Notes: generated from the sequence alone by a model not told the origin. DNA of 64,000 nucleotides from Arthrobacter sp. NicSoilB8 (GCF_019977355.1 NZ_AP024655.1:1736001-1800000); one strand, 5' to 3'; positions 25,371 through 36,614 are shown, numbered from the stretch's first letter. Made by a program: numbers and translations.

Positions 25371-27029
25371 TTGTCAGAGCTCACCGCCCCCGACGCTTCC
25401 GCGCCGTCCGGCCACGACTCGACCCCGGGCTTCCGGCCCACTGCGGTTGCCGCAGTGCCGCTGGCAGTCATCGGTGAGTCGATCGGCGTCGTCGTTCCCG
25501 GGGCCTCCAGTTCCGTCCCGGTCACCGGGATCTCCCTGAACTCCCGGGCGGTCCACCCGGGGGACCTCTACGTAGCCCTGCCGGGCGCCACCCGGCACGG
25601 GGCCGACTTCGTCTCGCAGGCCGTCGACGCCGGCGCTGTCGCCGTCCTGACGGACGATGCCGGAGCGCGCCTGCTGGCGCTCTCCAACGACATCCCCGTC
25701 CCCGTGCTGCTCGCCGAAGAGCCGCGCAGCGTGGTCGGACGGCTGTCGGCACTGATCTACCAGAGCCGGCCCGAGGGCGCCGCGGCGCCCGCCTTGTTCG
25801 GGGTGACGGGCACCAACGGCAAGACCACCACCACGTACTTCATCAATTCCCTGCTTCGGGCGCTGGGCAAGCGGACCGGGCTGATCGGGACCATTGAGAT
25901 CCTTGCAGGCGGCGAGCCGATTCCCAGCCTGCTCACCACTCCCGAATCCACGGACGTGCACGCCCTGCTTGCGCTCATGCGGGAGCGCGGGCTCGATGCC
26001 GCGTCCATGGAAGTTTCATCGCACGCCGTGTCCTTCCACCGCGTGGACGCCGTGGTCTTCGACGTCGCCGGATTCACGAACCTCACCCAGGACCACCTGG
26101 ACCTGCACGGAACCATGGAGGAGTACTTCCAGACCAAGGCCCGGCTGTTCACCCCGGAACGCGCCCGGGCCGCCGTCGTGACCGTGGATGATGCCTGGGG
26201 CCGGAAGCTCGCGGCCGCCGCGAAAATCCCCGTCACGACCCTCGCCACGGCCGGCGGTCACGACGCCGACTCGGCCGCCGGCGGGACCGCTGACTGGTCT
26301 GTGGTCCAGACAACCCCGCGGGGACTCGGCACCGACTTCGTCCTCCGGCACCGCGACGGCGCCGAGCTGCGCGTCCACACCGGCCTGCCGGGGGGCTTCA
26401 ACGTCGCCAACGCAGCCCTCGCCACCGTCATGGTGCTCGCCGGCGGCCACGACCATGCTGCCGTGCAGGCCGCCCTCGACGCAGGAGACCCCTTCACCGT
26501 GGCCGTGCCCGGCCGGATGCAGCTCGTGTCCACGGCCCCGGCGGCCGTGGTGGACTTCGCCCACAACCCCGACGCCCTGGCCCGGGCCCTCGAAGCCGTG
26601 CGATCCCCGGAACCCGGGTCCAGGGTGATCATTGTTTTCGGCGCCACCGGACAGCGCGACCAGGGCAAACGCCCCGCCATGGGCGCCATCGCGGCCCGGC
26701 TGGCCGACACCGTGATTGTCAGCGACGACGACCCCCACGACGAGGACGCGGCAGCCATCCGAGCGGACGTCCTTGCCGGGGCCCGGGCCGCCAAGGACAG
26801 CGAAGGCCTGGACTGCACGGTCCTGGAAGTCTTCCCGCGCGACGCAGCAATTCTCAAGGCCGTGGAGCTCGCCGCACCGGAAGACGTCATCCTCGTCGCC
26901 GGCCGGGGCCACGAGGTGTGGCAGGAGGTCAAAGGAGTCAACCTGTCCCTCGATGACCGCGTGGAGCTCCGGAACGCCTTGACAGCACGGGGATTCACCG
27001 TTCTCGAAGACCACCGGATAGAGTCCTAA
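25371..27029 (+). CDS. murE: UDP-N-acetylmuramoyl-tripeptide synthetase MurE (probably L-lysine adding)
   Basis: Adds the third amino acid to UDP-MurNAc-L-Ala-D-Glu in the cytosol. The 552 aa show the ATP loop [14 protein letters not shown] (Lys151), ESTDVHALLALM, MEVSSHAVSFHRV with NLTQDHLDLHGTMEEYF, and FDFAHNPDAL-type and GAGGxRDxGKRP-type segments (FGATGQRDQGKRPAMG). At the specificity site, where DAP enzymes have DNPR, it reads DDPH (453-456). Known Lys-type enzymes also lack DNPR, and Arthrobacter walls contain lysine, so L-lysine is the likely substrate. The start is TTG with GGAG six bases upstream; about 35 low-complexity residues precede the fold. Confidence 0.93.
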   Translation: MSELTAPDASAPSGHDSTPGFRPTAVAAVPLAVIGESIGVVVPGASSSVPVTGISLNSRAVHPGDLYVALPGATRHGADFVSQAVDAGAVAVLTDDAGARLLALSNDIPVPVLLAEEPRSVVGRLSALIYQSRPEGAAAPALFGVTGTNGKTTTTYFINSLLRALGKRTGLIGTIEILAGGEPIPSLLTTPESTDVHALLALMRERGLDAASMEVSSHAVSFHRVDAVVFDVAGFTNLTQDHLDLHGTMEEYFQTKARLFTPERARAAVVTVDDAWGRKLAAAAKIPVTTLATAGGHDADSAAGGTADWSVVQTTPRGLGTDFVLRHRDGAELRVHTGLPGGFNVANAALATVMVLAGGHDHAAVQAALDAGDPFTVAVPGRMQLVSTAPAAVVDFAHNPDALARALEAVRSPEPGSRVIIVFGATGQRDQGKRPAMGAIAARLADTVIVSDDDPHDEDAAAIRADVLAGARAAKDSEGLDCTVLEVFPRDAAILKAVELAAPEDVILVAGRGHEVWQEVKGVNLSLDDRVELRNALTARGFTVLEDHRIES

Positions 27030-27035
27030 ACCGAG

Positions 27036-28646
27036 ATGATTGCACTTACAGCGGCGGAAATCGCCGACATAACCAACGGCCGGCTGGCCGCGGAACCGGG
27101 CATCAGCCCCACCTCCGTGGTGACCGACTCCCGCGAAGCCACGGCGGGATCCCTCTATGTGGCCAAGCCGGGGGAGAGCGCCGACGGCCATGATTTCGTC
27201 GCCGCCGCCTTTGACCGGGGCGCTGTCCTGGCGCTCGTGGAGCGCGACGTCGCCGACGCCGCCGGGGCAAACTACCCCGCCGTCGTGGTCGAGGACGCCG
27301 TCCTCGCCATGGGCGCACTGGCCGCCGAAACGGTCCGCCGGATCCGCGCCCGCCGCGCGGCCGCCGGCGCCGCCTTCACCGTCATCGGCATTACCGGCTC
27401 CGCCGGCAAGACCACCACCAAGGACCTGCTGGCCGGAATCTTCGCCGCCGCCGGCGCCGAAGGCACCACCGTGGCCCCGCAGGGGTCCTACAACGGCGAA
27501 GTCGGAGTCCCGCTCACCGTCTTCAAGGCCGACTACGACACCCGCTACCTCGTCATCGAGATGGGCGCCACGGGAATTGGCCACATCCAGTACCTTGCGG
27601 ACATGGTCCGGCCGGAGATCGGCGTCGTCCTTGGCGTCGGCACCGCCCATGCCGGGGAGTTCGGCGGCATCGACAACATCGCCATCGCCAAGGGCGAACT
27701 CGTCGAGGCGCTCCCGGCCAGCGGCACCGCCGTGCTTAACCTGGACGACGCCCGCGTCGCCGCGATGGCCGCCCGCACCCGGGCCCGTGTGCTCGGCTAC
27801 ACTTCCGGCGCTGCCGGCATAGGCCAGGACCACAGCGGCCAGGCGGACGCGGCCCATGCCGATGTGGTGAGGGCTGCCGTGGTGAGGGCTGAGGGCGTAG
27901 AGCTGAACGCCGCAGGCCACCCCGAATTTGAGCTCTACCTGCCCGGCGACCCCGCCCCGCAGGGAACAAAACAGCAGGGAACAACACAGCAAGGGACAAC
28001 ACAGCACCACGTCACCGCGAAGCTGATCGGTGCCCACCACATCGCCAACCTCCTCGCGGCCGCCGCCGCCGCGCACGCGGCCGGCATCCCGGGCGCCCGG
28101 ATCGCGGCCTCCCTCAGCGCCCAGAGCGCTGCCAGCCGGTGGCGGATGGAGCGCACGGAGCGCCCCGACGGCGTGACCGTCATCAACGACGCCTACAACG
28201 CCAACCCGGAGTCCATGCGGGCGGCGCTGCGGACGCTGGCCGAGCTGGGCCAGGGCCGCCGCACCTGGGCTGTCCTGGGCGCCATGCTTGAACTTGGCCC
28301 GGATTCCATCCGCGAGCACATGGCCGTCGGCACCCAGGTGGTGCGCCTGAACATTTCGCGTCTGGTCGTGGTGGGCCGGGAGGCCCGTTCGCTGTATGTC
28401 TCCGCTGTCAACGAAGGCTCGTGGGGCGATGAATGCGTCTTCGCGGAGACCGCGGAGGAGGCCTACGAGCTCCTCCAGGCCGAGCTCCGGCCGGGCGACC
28501 TGGTCCTGTTCAAGTCATCGAACGGCATCGGGCTACGCCATTTGGGGGATCGGATAGCATTACCCCCACAAGCCCCCCAAAACACTCCCGAGCGACCTGC
28601 TGAGGGACCTGCCGCAACCGCCACCGAAGGGAGTGCACAGCTGTGA
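27036..28646 (+). CDS. murF: UDP-N-acetylmuramoyl-tripeptide-D-alanyl-D-alanine ligase
   Basis: MurF adds D-Ala-D-Ala to complete the UDP-MurNAc-pentapeptide. The protein (536 aa, above the usual 450-480) has the N-terminal [19 protein letters not shown] loop [26 protein letters not shown], and the C-terminal [16 protein letters not shown]. The extra length comes from an insertion in the central domain that includes three 5-residue QGTTQ repeats (309-323), encoded by 15-bp DNA units. It starts six bases after the murE stop and overlaps the mraY start by four bases. Confidence 0.95.
   Translation: MIALTAAEIADITNGRLAAEPGISPTSVVTDSREATAGSLYVAKPGESADGHDFVAAAFDRGAVLALVERDVADAAGANYPAVVVEDAVLAMGALAAETVRRIRARRAAAGAAFTVIGITGSAGKTTTKDLLAGIFAAAGAEGTTVAPQGSYNGEVGVPLTVFKADYDTRYLVIEMGATGIGHIQYLADMVRPEIGVVLGVGTAHAGEFGGIDNIAIAKGELVEALPASGTAVLNLDDARVAAMAARTRARVLGYTSGAAGIGQDHSGQADAAHADVVRAAVVRAEGVELNAAGHPEFELYLPGDPAPQGTKQQGTTQQGTTQHHVTAKLIGAHHIANLLAAAAAAHAAGIPGARIAASLSAQSAASRWRMERTERPDGVTVINDAYNANPESMRAALRTLAELGQGRRTWAVLGAMLELGPDSIREHMAVGTQVVRLNISRLVVVGREARSLYVSAVNEGSWGDECVFAETAEEAYELLQAELRPGDLVLFKSSNGIGLRHLGDRIALPPQAPQNTPERPAEGPAATATEGSAQL
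27960..28004. repeat. 15-bp tandem repeat in murF, three copies
   Basis: CAGGGAACAAAACAG and two near copies encode [10 protein letters not shown] and QGTTQ in an insertion of MurF. Confidence 0.9.
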
Positions 28647-29752
28647 TTGCACTGCTGATGGGCGCCGGAATGGCGCTGTTCCTCGCGTTCGCGGGCACCC
28701 CCCTGTTCATCCGGTTCCTGGTCCGCAAGGGCTACGGACAATTCATCCGCGACGACGGACCCACGTCCCACCACACCAAGCGAGGCACGCCCACCATGGG
28801 CGGCGCCGTCGTGGTCGTGGCGGTTCTCGTCAGTTACGGGCTCACTCACCTGATCATGTGGCTCATGAACCCGCACTCCCCGGGGCCGAGCGTTTCCGGG
28901 CTGCTGCTGTTGTTCCTCATGGTGGGCATGGGGCTTGTGGGCTTCCTGGACGACTTCATCAAGATCTCCAAGCAGCGCAGCCTGGGGCTGAACGCCAAGG
29001 CCAAGCTGATCCTCCAGGCCGCCGTCGGCATCATTTTTGCCGTGCTTGCGCTGAACTTCCCGAACTCCGCAGGCCTGACGCCCGCCTCCACCCAGATCTC
29101 GCTGGTGCGCGATATTCCCTGGCTCAACCTGGCCTTTGCCGGCACTGTGCTTGGCGCCATCCTGTTTGTCCTGTGGTCCAACCTGATCGTCACCGCCGCG
29201 ACCAACGGCGTGAACCTCACCGACGGTCTCGACGGCCTGGCCGCCGGCGCCTCGGTCATGGTGTTCGGCGCCTACACGCTCATGGGCATCTGGCAAAGCA
29301 ACCAGGCCTGCGGGTCCCCGCGGCAGGCAGGCAGCGGCTGTTACTCGGTCCGCGACCCCCTGGACCTGGCCCTGCTGGCCGCCATCCTCAGCGCGGCAAT
29401 GGTCGGCTTCCTGTGGTGGAATACCTCGCCCGCAAAGATCTTCATGGGCGACACCGGGTCCCTGGCGATCGGCGGCGCCGTCGCAGCCTTCGCCATTCTC
29501 TCCCGCACCGAACTGCTGCTGGCCTTCATCGGCGGCCTCTTCGTGCTCATCACCCTCTCGGTCATCATCCAGGTGGGCTACTTCAAACTCACCAAGGGCA
29601 AACGGTTCTTCAAGATGGCACCGCTGCAGCACCACTTCGAACTCAAAGGCTGGGCGGAAGTGACGGTGGTGGTCCGGTTCTGGATCCTCTGCGGCCTGTT
29701 CGTCGCCGCCGGCCTGGGCATCTTCTACGCAGAATGGGTGGTACTCCTGTGA
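28643..29752 (+). CDS. mraY: Phospho-MurNAc-pentapeptide transferase MraY
   Basis: Integral membrane enzyme (369 aa, about ten TM helices) that transfers phospho-MurNAc-pentapeptide to undecaprenyl phosphate, forming lipid I. Signatures include [16 protein letters not shown] near the N-terminus, [11 protein letters not shown] (catalytic Asp pair), [31 protein letters not shown] and the C-terminal [12 protein letters not shown]. The GTG start overlaps the murF stop (GTGA) and its stop overlaps the murD start in the same way. Confidence 0.97.
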   Translation: MIALLMGAGMALFLAFAGTPLFIRFLVRKGYGQFIRDDGPTSHHTKRGTPTMGGAVVVVAVLVSYGLTHLIMWLMNPHSPGPSVSGLLLLFLMVGMGLVGFLDDFIKISKQRSLGLNAKAKLILQAAVGIIFAVLALNFPNSAGLTPASTQISLVRDIPWLNLAFAGTVLGAILFVLWSNLIVTAATNGVNLTDGLDGLAAGASVMVFGAYTLMGIWQSNQACGSPRQAGSGCYSVRDPLDLALLAAILSAAMVGFLWWNTSPAKIFMGDTGSLAIGGAVAAFAILSRTELLLAFIGGLFVLITLSVIIQVGYFKLTKGKRFFKMAPLQHHFELKGWAEVTVVVRFWILCGLFVAAGLGIFYAEWVVLL

Positions 29753-31335
29753 CTGGCCCCATCCCCGCCCCGCTCACCACGTCGCCCCGGCTGGAGGGGC
29801 TCACCACCTGGGATTCGGACTGGTCCGGCCTCCGCGTCGTGGTTACGGGCATCGGTGTCTCCGGCTTCTCCGCCGCCGATACCCTGATCGAACTCGGCGC
29901 CCGGGTGGTGGTGGTTGACGCCGCCACCAGTGCCAAGGCGTTGGCCCAGGCAGACACGCTCCGGATCGTCGGCGCGGCCGACGTCCTGCTGGGCGAAGCG
30001 GCCGTGGAGTCCGTCCCCAAGATCGACGGGCAAAAGCCGGACCTCGTGGTCACGTCGCCGGGCTGGCGCCCGGACCAGGCCTTGCTCGCTGCAGCCGCAC
30101 GCGCACACATCCCGGTGTGGGGCGACGTCGAACTCGCCTGGCGGCTCCGCGAACGAAAAGGCCGCAAAACTGCGGACTGGCTGACCATCACCGGCACCAA
30201 CGGCAAGACCACCACGGTGGGCCTGACCGAGTCGATGCTCCAGGCGGCCGGGCTCAAGGCGATCGCCGTCGGGAACGTCGGGACCCCCATCCTGGACGCC
30301 CTCCGCGACCCCGTGGACTACGACGTCTTCGCGGTCGAACTCTCCAGCTTCCAGCTGCACTGGAGCCACTCCGTGTCACCGCTGGCCAGCGTGTGCCTCA
30401 ATGTCGCCGAAGACCACGTGGACTGGCACGGCTCCTACGCCTCCTATCTGGCCGACAAGGCCAAGGTCTACGCGAACACGCAAAGGGCGTGCATCTACAA
30501 CGCCGAGCAGATCGAGACCGAACGCATGGTCGAGGACGCCGATGTTGTCGAAGGCTGCCGGGCCGTGGGCTTCACCACCCTCACACCGGCCATCAGCATG
30601 CTCGGCGTCGTGGAAGGACTGCTGGTGGACCGCGCGTTCATCGCCGAACGCAAGGACAGCGCGGCAGAACTCGCCTCGATGTCCGACCTGGGCTCGGCCG
30701 CCCCCCGGCACATGGTGGCCAACGCGCTGGCTGCGGCTGCCCTGGTCCGCGCCTACGGGGTGGAGGCGTCCGCGGTCCGCAACGGACTGCTGAACTACCT
30801 TCCTGGAGACCACCGGATCCAGCCGGTGGCCCGGCATGCGGGTGTGCTCTGGGTCAACGATTCCAAGGCCACCAACCCGCACGCCGCCTCCGCCGCACTG
30901 TCCGCGTTCCAGAACGTGGTGTGGATCGCGGGAGGCCTGTCCAAGGGTGTGAACTACGACTCCCTGATCCAGGAACACGCCCACCGGCTCAAGGCCGTGG
31001 TCCTGATCGGAGCGGACTCCAGCGATCTGCAGGCCGCCCTGAAGCGACACGCGCCGGATGTCCCCGTGATCGGGCAGGCGAAGGGCGAGACTGAAGGTGT
31101 GCAGACTGCCGGACCGGCCCAAGCCGACGCAGGCCCTTCGCCGATCTTCAGCGAGACTGTGATGGCCCAGGCGGTTGCCTCGGCGGCGCAGCTGGCCGCC
31201 TCCGGGGACACTGTGCTGCTGGCACCGGCGGCTGCTTCCATGGATCAGTTCTCTTCCTATGCTCACCGTGGCGATGCCTTCATCGAAGCTGTCCGCGAGC
31301 TCGTGGAAGGGCAGGCTCAGACCGGCGAGGAGTAA
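29749..31335 (+). CDS. murD: UDP-N-acetylmuramoyl-L-alanine-D-glutamate ligase
   Basis: MurD adds D-glutamate to UDP-MurNAc-L-Ala. The 528 aa contain the N-terminal Rossmann-like [20 protein letters not shown] loop [37 protein letters not shown] and [15 protein letters not shown]. The GTG at 29749, inside the mraY stop (GTGA), is the likely start; an ATG at 29734 in the same frame is the alternative. The frame is open far upstream through mraY, which is a shadow effect of GC-rich codons. A Gly/Glu/Thr-rich insertion lies before the last domain (around residues 440-465). Confidence 0.94.
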   Translation: MTGPIPAPLTTSPRLEGLTTWDSDWSGLRVVVTGIGVSGFSAADTLIELGARVVVVDAATSAKALAQADTLRIVGAADVLLGEAAVESVPKIDGQKPDLVVTSPGWRPDQALLAAAARAHIPVWGDVELAWRLRERKGRKTADWLTITGTNGKTTTVGLTESMLQAAGLKAIAVGNVGTPILDALRDPVDYDVFAVELSSFQLHWSHSVSPLASVCLNVAEDHVDWHGSYASYLADKAKVYANTQRACIYNAEQIETERMVEDADVVEGCRAVGFTTLTPAISMLGVVEGLLVDRAFIAERKDSAAELASMSDLGSAAPRHMVANALAAAALVRAYGVEASAVRNGLLNYLPGDHRIQPVARHAGVLWVNDSKATNPHAASAALSAFQNVVWIAGGLSKGVNYDSLIQEHAHRLKAVVLIGADSSDLQAALKRHAPDVPVIGQAKGETEGVQTAGPAQADAGPSPIFSETVMAQAVASAAQLAASGDTVLLAPAAASMDQFSSYAHRGDAFIEAVRELVEGQAQTGEE

Positions 31336-31337
31336 CA

Positions 31338-32948
31338 GTGGTCAGCACGCCCACACGTACGACGGCGGCACGCCCCGCCAGCGGCGGTGCCGCCGGCGGC
31401 AAGATCGCCGGCAGCGGGCCCTCCGGGGGCAAGACCGCCGGGGGCTCGCCGGCCCGCAGGCCGGCCGTCACTCCCGCCGCGAGGGTGCGCACCTGGTACC
31501 GCGGATTCTGGTCCGCGCTGGAAGGAACCGGCAAGTCCCGCAACGGATCCACCTATTACCTGATCCTCGGCTCCACCCTGGCGCTGACGGCGATCGGCAT
31601 CATGATGGTCCTCTCCGCCTCCAGTGTGGAAGCCATAGCCGCGGGGGAGTCACCGTACTCGGCCGCCCTCAAACAGGGCGGATTCGCCGCGATCGGCGTC
31701 TTCGCGATGTTTGTCCTCTCTCGAGTCAACGTCATATGGCTCAGGCGCTTTGCCTGGCCGCTCATGATCCTGGCCATTGCGCTGCTCGGCCTGGTCCTCC
31801 TGGTGGGGCGCAGCGCCCTGGGCAACCAGAACTGGATCGACGTCGGCCCGTTCACCTTCCAGCCCTCCGAAGCCGCCAAGCTCGCCCTCGCGCTCTGGAT
31901 GGCGACGGTGCTTGACCGCAAGGCAAAGCTCCTTCACGAATGGCGCCACGCACTCATCCCCGTCGTGGTTCCAGGAGCCATCGCGGTCCTAGGGCTCATT
32001 CTCGCTGGAAACGACCTCGGCACGGCGATGATCGTGATGATCATCATCGCCGCCGCGCTGTTCTTCGCCGGCGTCCGGCTCTACCTCTTCGGGATTGCCG
32101 GGGCGTTCCTGGCCCTTGGCGCGACCATCCTCGCCGTCACGAGCCCCAACCGGATGTGCCGCATCCTGTCATGGACGGGCCAGACCTGCGCCGACGGCTC
32201 CGACCTGAACTACCAGTCCACCAACGGCCTGTACGGGCTCGCGTCCGGCGGGTGGTTCGGCGTCGGACTGGGCCAGAGCCGGCAGAAGTACAGCTGGATC
32301 CCGGAAGCGCACAACGACTTCATCTTCGCCATCATCGGCGAGGAACTCGGACTGGTTGGGACGATCGTGGTCCTGGTGCTGTTCGCCATCCTCGGCACCG
32401 CCATCTACCGAGTCGTCGTCGCCCAGCAGGACGTCTTCCACCGCGTCCTGGCCGGTGCCATCATGGTGTGGCTCCTGGGCCAGGCCAGCGTCAACATGGC
32501 CGTGGTCACCGGGCTGGCACCGGTGATCGGCGTCCCCCTGCCCTTCATTTCCTACGGCGGTTCGGCCCTGTTGATGTCGCTTTGTGCAATCGGCGTGGTC
32601 CTGTCCCTGGCCCGGGCGCAGATGGACCCGGGCATGCAGCCGAAGAAGATGCTGAAATTCGGCCCTGCCGCCTTCGCGAATTCCGTGCGAAGCGCCCGGG
32701 CTGCGCGGGCCGCCGGCAAGGCATCCAGCCAATCCTCCGGCGCAGCTGCCCGCCCCGCTGCGAACGGCCCCAGGAAGCCTGCCAGGAACCCGGGCGCAAA
32801 CGGGGCCAGGAACCCTGCCAGGAACCCCGGCGCGGCGGGCGCCGCGACTCCGGCGCGGAACAACGCCAAGAAGCCCGTAACCACGAACCCCGTATCCAAG
32901 AACCCCGAATCAAAGAACCCCGCCTCCAAGAACCGCACGAAAGCGTAA
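31338..32948 (+). CDS. ftsW: Lipid II polymerase FtsW (SEDS glycosyltransferase)
   Basis: SEDS-family glycan polymerase (536 aa) that works with FtsI at the septum. A 75-residue basic, Gly/Ala-rich cytosolic N-terminus is followed by about ten TM helices. Family motifs are [67 protein letters not shown] and [19 protein letters not shown]. The C-terminal 100 residues are repetitive (NPGAN/ARNPA and SKNPE types), encoded by short tandem repeats around 32750-32937. GAGGAG stands five bases before the GTG start; murD ends two bases upstream. Confidence 0.95.
   Translation: MVSTPTRTTAARPASGGAAGGKIAGSGPSGGKTAGGSPARRPAVTPAARVRTWYRGFWSALEGTGKSRNGSTYYLILGSTLALTAIGIMMVLSASSVEAIAAGESPYSAALKQGGFAAIGVFAMFVLSRVNVIWLRRFAWPLMILAIALLGLVLLVGRSALGNQNWIDVGPFTFQPSEAAKLALALWMATVLDRKAKLLHEWRHALIPVVVPGAIAVLGLILAGNDLGTAMIVMIIIAAALFFAGVRLYLFGIAGAFLALGATILAVTSPNRMCRILSWTGQTCADGSDLNYQSTNGLYGLASGGWFGVGLGQSRQKYSWIPEAHNDFIFAIIGEELGLVGTIVVLVLFAILGTAIYRVVVAQQDVFHRVLAGAIMVWLLGQASVNMAVVTGLAPVIGVPLPFISYGGSALLMSLCAIGVVLSLARAQMDPGMQPKKMLKFGPAAFANSVRSARAARAAGKASSQSSGAAARPAANGPRKPARNPGANGARNPARNPGAAGAATPARNNAKKPVTTNPVSKNPESKNPASKNRTKA
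32871..32937. repeat. 15-bp imperfect tandem repeat in ftsW tail
   Basis: About four units related to TCCAAGAACCCCGAA encode [18 protein letters not shown] second irregular repeat family (NPGAN, ARNPA) lies just before it from about 32765. Confidence 0.75.
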
Positions 32949-32958
32949 ACAGCCCTTT

Positions 32959-34134
32959 ATGAACACCGAGTCGCCTTTGTCCGTGGTCCTTGCCGGCGGC
33001 GGTACCGCCGGACATATCAGCCCGCTGCTGGCCATCGCCGGCGCCCTCCGGCAGTCGCGGCCCGGAGTGCAGCTTCTGGCTGTCGGCACCCCCGGCGGGA
33101 TGGAAGCCCGGCTGGTCCCGGCCGCCGGGCTCGATCTGGCCACCATCAGCAGGGTTCCGCTCCCGCGCAGGCCGTCCGCCGACCTCCTCCGGCTTCCCGG
33201 CCGGATGGCCGGCGCGGTAAAGCAGGCGGGCTCCATCCTGGATGAAGCCCGGGCCGATGTCCTGGTGGGCGTCGGCGGTTACGTCTGCACCCCGATGTAC
33301 CTTGCCGCCCGACGCCGGAAGATCCCGATCGTGGTCCACGAGGCCAACACCCGCCCCGGACTGGCAAACCGGGTCGGAGCCCGTCTCGGCGGCCATGTGG
33401 CCGTCGCCTTCGCCGCGACCAAGCTCGGCCGCGCGCGGCACGTGGGCATGCCGATGCGCCCGGAAATCTCCGGCCTGGACCGCAGCGCTGCCCGGGCCGG
33501 CGCACGGCAGGCGCTCGGGCTGGACCCGGACAAACCTACGCTGATCGTCACCGGCGGCTCCTCGGGCGCCCAGAGCATCAACCGGTCCCTCGCCGCGGCG
33601 GTGGGAGCCCTCGCTGACGCCGGCGTGCAGACCCTGCACATCACCGGCCGCGACAAGTCCGTGCACGACGCCGACGGCAAGCCGCTCGCCGCGCCTGGCT
33701 ACCGGCAGGTGGAGTACGTGGACGGCATGGAAACCGTGTACGCCGCGGCGGACCTGCTGCTGGCCCGGGCCGGCGCCGCCACCGTCTGCGAGGTGGCGGC
33801 GGTGGGCGTGCCCGCCGTCTTCGTCCCGCTGCCCATCGGCAACGGCGAACAGGCGCTGAACGCTGCGGGCCTCGTCAACGCCGGCGGCGCCCTGATCGTG
33901 GAGGACAAGGCCTTCTCCGCTGACTGGATCCGCGAGAACATCATCCCGCTGCTGCTGGACAAGGACAGGCTGGCCAGGATGGCCGCCAGTTCCGAACACC
34001 TGGGCATCCGGAACGCGGACCGGCGTATGGCCGATCTCATCCTGGAAGTCGCGTCCTCCAACCAGGACAGCAGGAACCAGCACAGCACGAACCGGCAGCG
34101 CCCGACCCAGCACGGCAGGAAGCAGCAGCAATGA
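32959..34134 (+). CDS. murG: UDP-GlcNAc:lipid I N-acetylglucosaminyltransferase MurG
   Basis: GT28 glycosyltransferase that makes lipid II on the inner membrane face. The 391 aa show the N-terminal glycine loop [36 protein letters not shown], the second glycine loop [15 protein letters not shown], and the donor site [38 protein letters not shown] Gln/Asn/Arg-rich tail of about 25 residues follows the fold, again built from short repeats. The ATG is ten bases after the ftsW stop, and the stop overlaps the murC start. Confidence 0.96.
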   Translation: MNTESPLSVVLAGGGTAGHISPLLAIAGALRQSRPGVQLLAVGTPGGMEARLVPAAGLDLATISRVPLPRRPSADLLRLPGRMAGAVKQAGSILDEARADVLVGVGGYVCTPMYLAARRRKIPIVVHEANTRPGLANRVGARLGGHVAVAFAATKLGRARHVGMPMRPEISGLDRSAARAGARQALGLDPDKPTLIVTGGSSGAQSINRSLAAAVGALADAGVQTLHITGRDKSVHDADGKPLAAPGYRQVEYVDGMETVYAAADLLLARAGAATVCEVAAVGVPAVFVPLPIGNGEQALNAAGLVNAGGALIVEDKAFSADWIRENIIPLLLDKDRLARMAASSEHLGIRNADRRMADLILEVASSNQDSRNQHSTNRQRPTQHGRKQQQ

Positions 34135-35531
34135 CCCAGCCCCAACACGGCACCCGTACCCTGGAATCCCTTGGCCGCGTGCACTTCATCGGCATCGGCG
34201 GCGTCGGCATGTCCGCCGTCGCCCGCATCATGGTGGCGCGCGGCATCCCGGTGAGCGGCTCCGACGCCAAAGCACTGCCCGTGATGACGGACCTCGAGGC
34301 CGCCGGAGCACGCATTGCCGTTGGCTACGGTCCGGACAACCTCGGCGATGCCCAGACGGTGGTCGCCGGCTCGGCGATCCGGCCCGACAACCCCGAGCTC
34401 GTGGCGGCCCGCGACGCAGGGCTCCCGGTGCTGCACCGCTCCGAAGCCCTCGCCGCCACCATGGCTGAGGACACCGTGGTGGCGGTCGCCGGAACGCACG
34501 GCAAGTCCACCACGACCTCCATGATCACGGTGCTGCTGCAGGGCGCCGGGCTGGATCCGTCCTTCGCCATCGGCGCCAACGTTCCCGCGCTCGGCGTCAA
34601 TGCGGCCCACGGCTCCTCTGGGATCTTCGTCGCCGAGGCCGACGAATCGGACGGCTCCTTCCTGAACTACCGCCCCACGATCGCCGTGGTGACCAACGTC
34701 GAGCCGGACCACCTGGACTTCTACGGCACCGCCGAGGCCGTCTATGCCTCCTTCGACAGCTTCACGGCGCTGCTCCCGGCCGACGGCGTCCTGGTGGCCT
34801 GCGCCGACGACCCCGGCGCCAGGGCCCTCGCAGAGCGCACCCTGGCCCGCGGCAACACCCGCGTGGTCCTGTACGGGACGGCGGAGGACGCCGCCATCCG
34901 GCTCCACGACGCAGGACCCGGCCGGCTGGGGATCGCGACGACGGCCGGCACCTTCGGTCTCGACCTCCAGGTTCCGGGCCGGCACAACGCGCTCAACGCC
35001 GCGGCCGCGTTCGCCGTCGCGCTCGAACTCGGCGTCGCGCCGGAGACGGCGGCGGCCGCACTGGCGCACTTCTCCGGAGCCTCGCGCCGTTTCGAGTTCA
35101 AGGGGGAGGGCCGCGGCGTCCGCGTCTACGACGACTACGCCCACCACCCCACGGAAGTCCGCGCCGCCTTGTCCGCCGCGCGGGCCGTCGCCGGAGAGCA
35201 CAAGGTGCACGTGCTTTTCCAGCCCCACCTGTTTTCGAGGACCCGCGAATTTGCCCGTGAGTTCGCCGAGGCCCTCAACAGTGCGGACACGGCCCTGGTC
35301 CTTGACATCTATCCGGCCCGCGAGGACCCCATTCCCGGCGTCACGAGCGGGCTGATCGCCGAGCACCTCGGGTCCGGGGGCAGCCTTGTCGGCCCCGGCG
35401 GGGACGCGGTGCAGGCCGTACTCGCCGCCGCCGCAGCCGGGGACATCGTGCTGACCGCCGGCGCCGGCGACGTCACTGCCTACGGGCCATTGATCGTCGA
35501 CGCGCTGACGGGAGAGGCAGCCGGTGGCTAG
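34131..35531 (+). CDS. murC: UDP-N-acetylmuramate-L-alanine ligase
   Basis: MurC attaches the first amino acid to UDP-MurNAc. The 466 aa contain [24 protein letters not shown], the ATP loop [55 protein letters not shown] and [10 protein letters not shown], all characteristic of MurC. It starts within the murG stop (ATGA) and overlaps ftsQ by eight bases, so translation is coupled through the cluster. Confidence 0.97.
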   Translation: MTQPQHGTRTLESLGRVHFIGIGGVGMSAVARIMVARGIPVSGSDAKALPVMTDLEAAGARIAVGYGPDNLGDAQTVVAGSAIRPDNPELVAARDAGLPVLHRSEALAATMAEDTVVAVAGTHGKSTTTSMITVLLQGAGLDPSFAIGANVPALGVNAAHGSSGIFVAEADESDGSFLNYRPTIAVVTNVEPDHLDFYGTAEAVYASFDSFTALLPADGVLVACADDPGARALAERTLARGNTRVVLYGTAEDAAIRLHDAGPGRLGIATTAGTFGLDLQVPGRHNALNAAAAFAVALELGVAPETAAAALAHFSGASRRFEFKGEGRGVRVYDDYAHHPTEVRAALSAARAVAGEHKVHVLFQPHLFSRTREFAREFAEALNSADTALVLDIYPAREDPIPGVTSGLIAEHLGSGGSLVGPGGDAVQAVLAAAAAGDIVLTAGAGDVTAYGPLIVDALTGEAAGG

Positions 35532-36537
35532 CACCAGGCGCCCCACCTACCGCCGGGGAGCAGGCTCGTCCGCATCCAACCTGTCCGCATCCAACCTGTC
35601 CGCATCCAACCCGTCCGCATCCAACCCGTCCCGGGCCGGATCCCGGCCGGCGGCCGGCGGAACCGGCACGGACGTCATTTCGGCATCCAAAAACGCCCCG
35701 GACGCCGGGATCGGCCAGGCCAGTAACGGCCAGGCCAGTAGCGGCCAGGCCAGTAGCGGCGCGGACCGGAACGGCCCGTCCCGGAACGGCCCAGGCAGCC
35801 CGGACACCTCGCCCGGCAACGTCCTGTCCTTCCCCGAGCCCAAGGGGAAACGCCGCAAGCGCATCCTGCTCAGCACTATCGGCATTGTTGCCGTGCTGAT
35901 GGCGGGGATCGTCGCGGCCGCCGTCTACTCGCCGGTGCTCGCGTTGCGGACAGTCTCGGTGCAAGGCACCAAGATCGTAAGCCCTGACCAGATCCAGGCC
36001 GCGCTCACGCCGCTGCAGGGCAAACCGCTGCCCCAGATCAGCGAGGAGGAGGTCACGGCCCTGCTCAAGCCCCTGGTCCAGGTCAAGGACGTCAGCGCCA
36101 AGGCGCTGCCGCCGTCCACCTTGCAGGTGCGCATCACCGAGCGCATTCCCGTGGCCCAGGTCAAGCAGGGCGACACATTCCAGCTGGTGGACGTCGACGG
36201 CGTCCAGCTCAGCACCACCAAAGACGCTTCCTCGGTCCCGCTCCCGGTGATCGACGGCGGCGGCGGGACACTGCCGAAGGACCTGTTCCAGGCCATCACG
36301 GCGGTGCTCGGAGCGCTGCCGGCGGACGTGCTTGCGCGGCTGTCCAACGCCTCCGCCGCCTCGGCCGACGCCGTCGAACTCAGACTCGTCGACGGGCAGA
36401 CAATCGTCTGGGGCAACGCGGGGGAGAAGGAGCTGAAGGCCCGGGTCCTCGCGGCCCTCCTGAAAGTCCCGGCGGACCCGAAAAATCCGGTAAAGGTTTA
36501 CGATGTCAGCGTGCCCCGGCACCCTGTGACGCGGTAG
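35524..36537 (+). CDS. ftsQ: Cell division protein FtsQ (POTRA domain)
   Basis: A 337-aa bitopic division protein. The cytosolic N-terminal ~115 residues are disordered and largely made of two repeat blocks (SASNL/SASNP and GQASS), followed by KGKRRKRILLSTIGIVAVLMAGIVAAAVY (basic anchor and TM), the POTRA domain (LALRTVSVQGTKIVSPDQI ... ALTPLQGKPLPQI) and the FtsQ beta domain (VKDVSAKALPPSTLQVRITERIPVAQV). It recruits FtsL/FtsB to the septum. The GTG start overlaps murC by eight bases. The N-terminal repeats are coded by 15-bp DNA units. Confidence 0.94.
   Translation: MASTRRPTYRRGAGSSASNLSASNLSASNPSASNPSRAGSRPAAGGTGTDVISASKNAPDAGIGQASNGQASSGQASSGADRNGPSRNGPGSPDTSPGNVLSFPEPKGKRRKRILLSTIGIVAVLMAGIVAAAVYSPVLALRTVSVQGTKIVSPDQIQAALTPLQGKPLPQISEEEVTALLKPLVQVKDVSAKALPPSTLQVRITERIPVAQVKQGDTFQLVDVDGVQLSTTKDASSVPLPVIDGGGGTLPKDLFQAITAVLGALPADVLARLSNASAASADAVELRLVDGQTIVWGNAGEKELKARVLAALLKVPADPKNPVKVYDVSVPRHPVTR
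35569..35628. repeat. 15-bp tandem repeat in ftsQ, four copies
   Basis: TCCGCATCCAACCTG (twice) and TCCGCATCCAACCCG (twice) encode SASNL and SASNP in the cytosolic tail of FtsQ. Confidence 0.95.
35713..35760. repeat. Second 15-bp tandem repeat in ftsQ, three copies
   Basis: GGCCAGGCCAGTAAC followed by two copies ending in AGC encode GQASN and GQASS. The sequence is unrelated to the first array 85 bases upstream. Confidence 0.95.
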
Positions 36538-36614
36538 CCGGCGATCGGTTCCGCTGCGGTCCGGGCGGGCAGGGGCGGCGGCGGGGCCGGATGGAGTGCA
36601 AGAAGGGCCTATTT

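Noticed and set aside
26016-28319. Open frame of 767 codons antisense to murE and murF
   Set aside because: No domain, no ribosome-binding site, complete overlap with two essential genes.
28633-29748. Upstream extension of the murD frame through mraY
   Set aside because: The translated sequence is Arg/Pro/Gly-rich and unrelated to MurD; the GTG inside the mraY stop gives the normal MurD length.
35569-35760. CRISPR-like repeat appearance in ftsQ
   Set aside because: The units are 15 bp, directly adjacent without unique spacers, and lie in frame inside a coding region.
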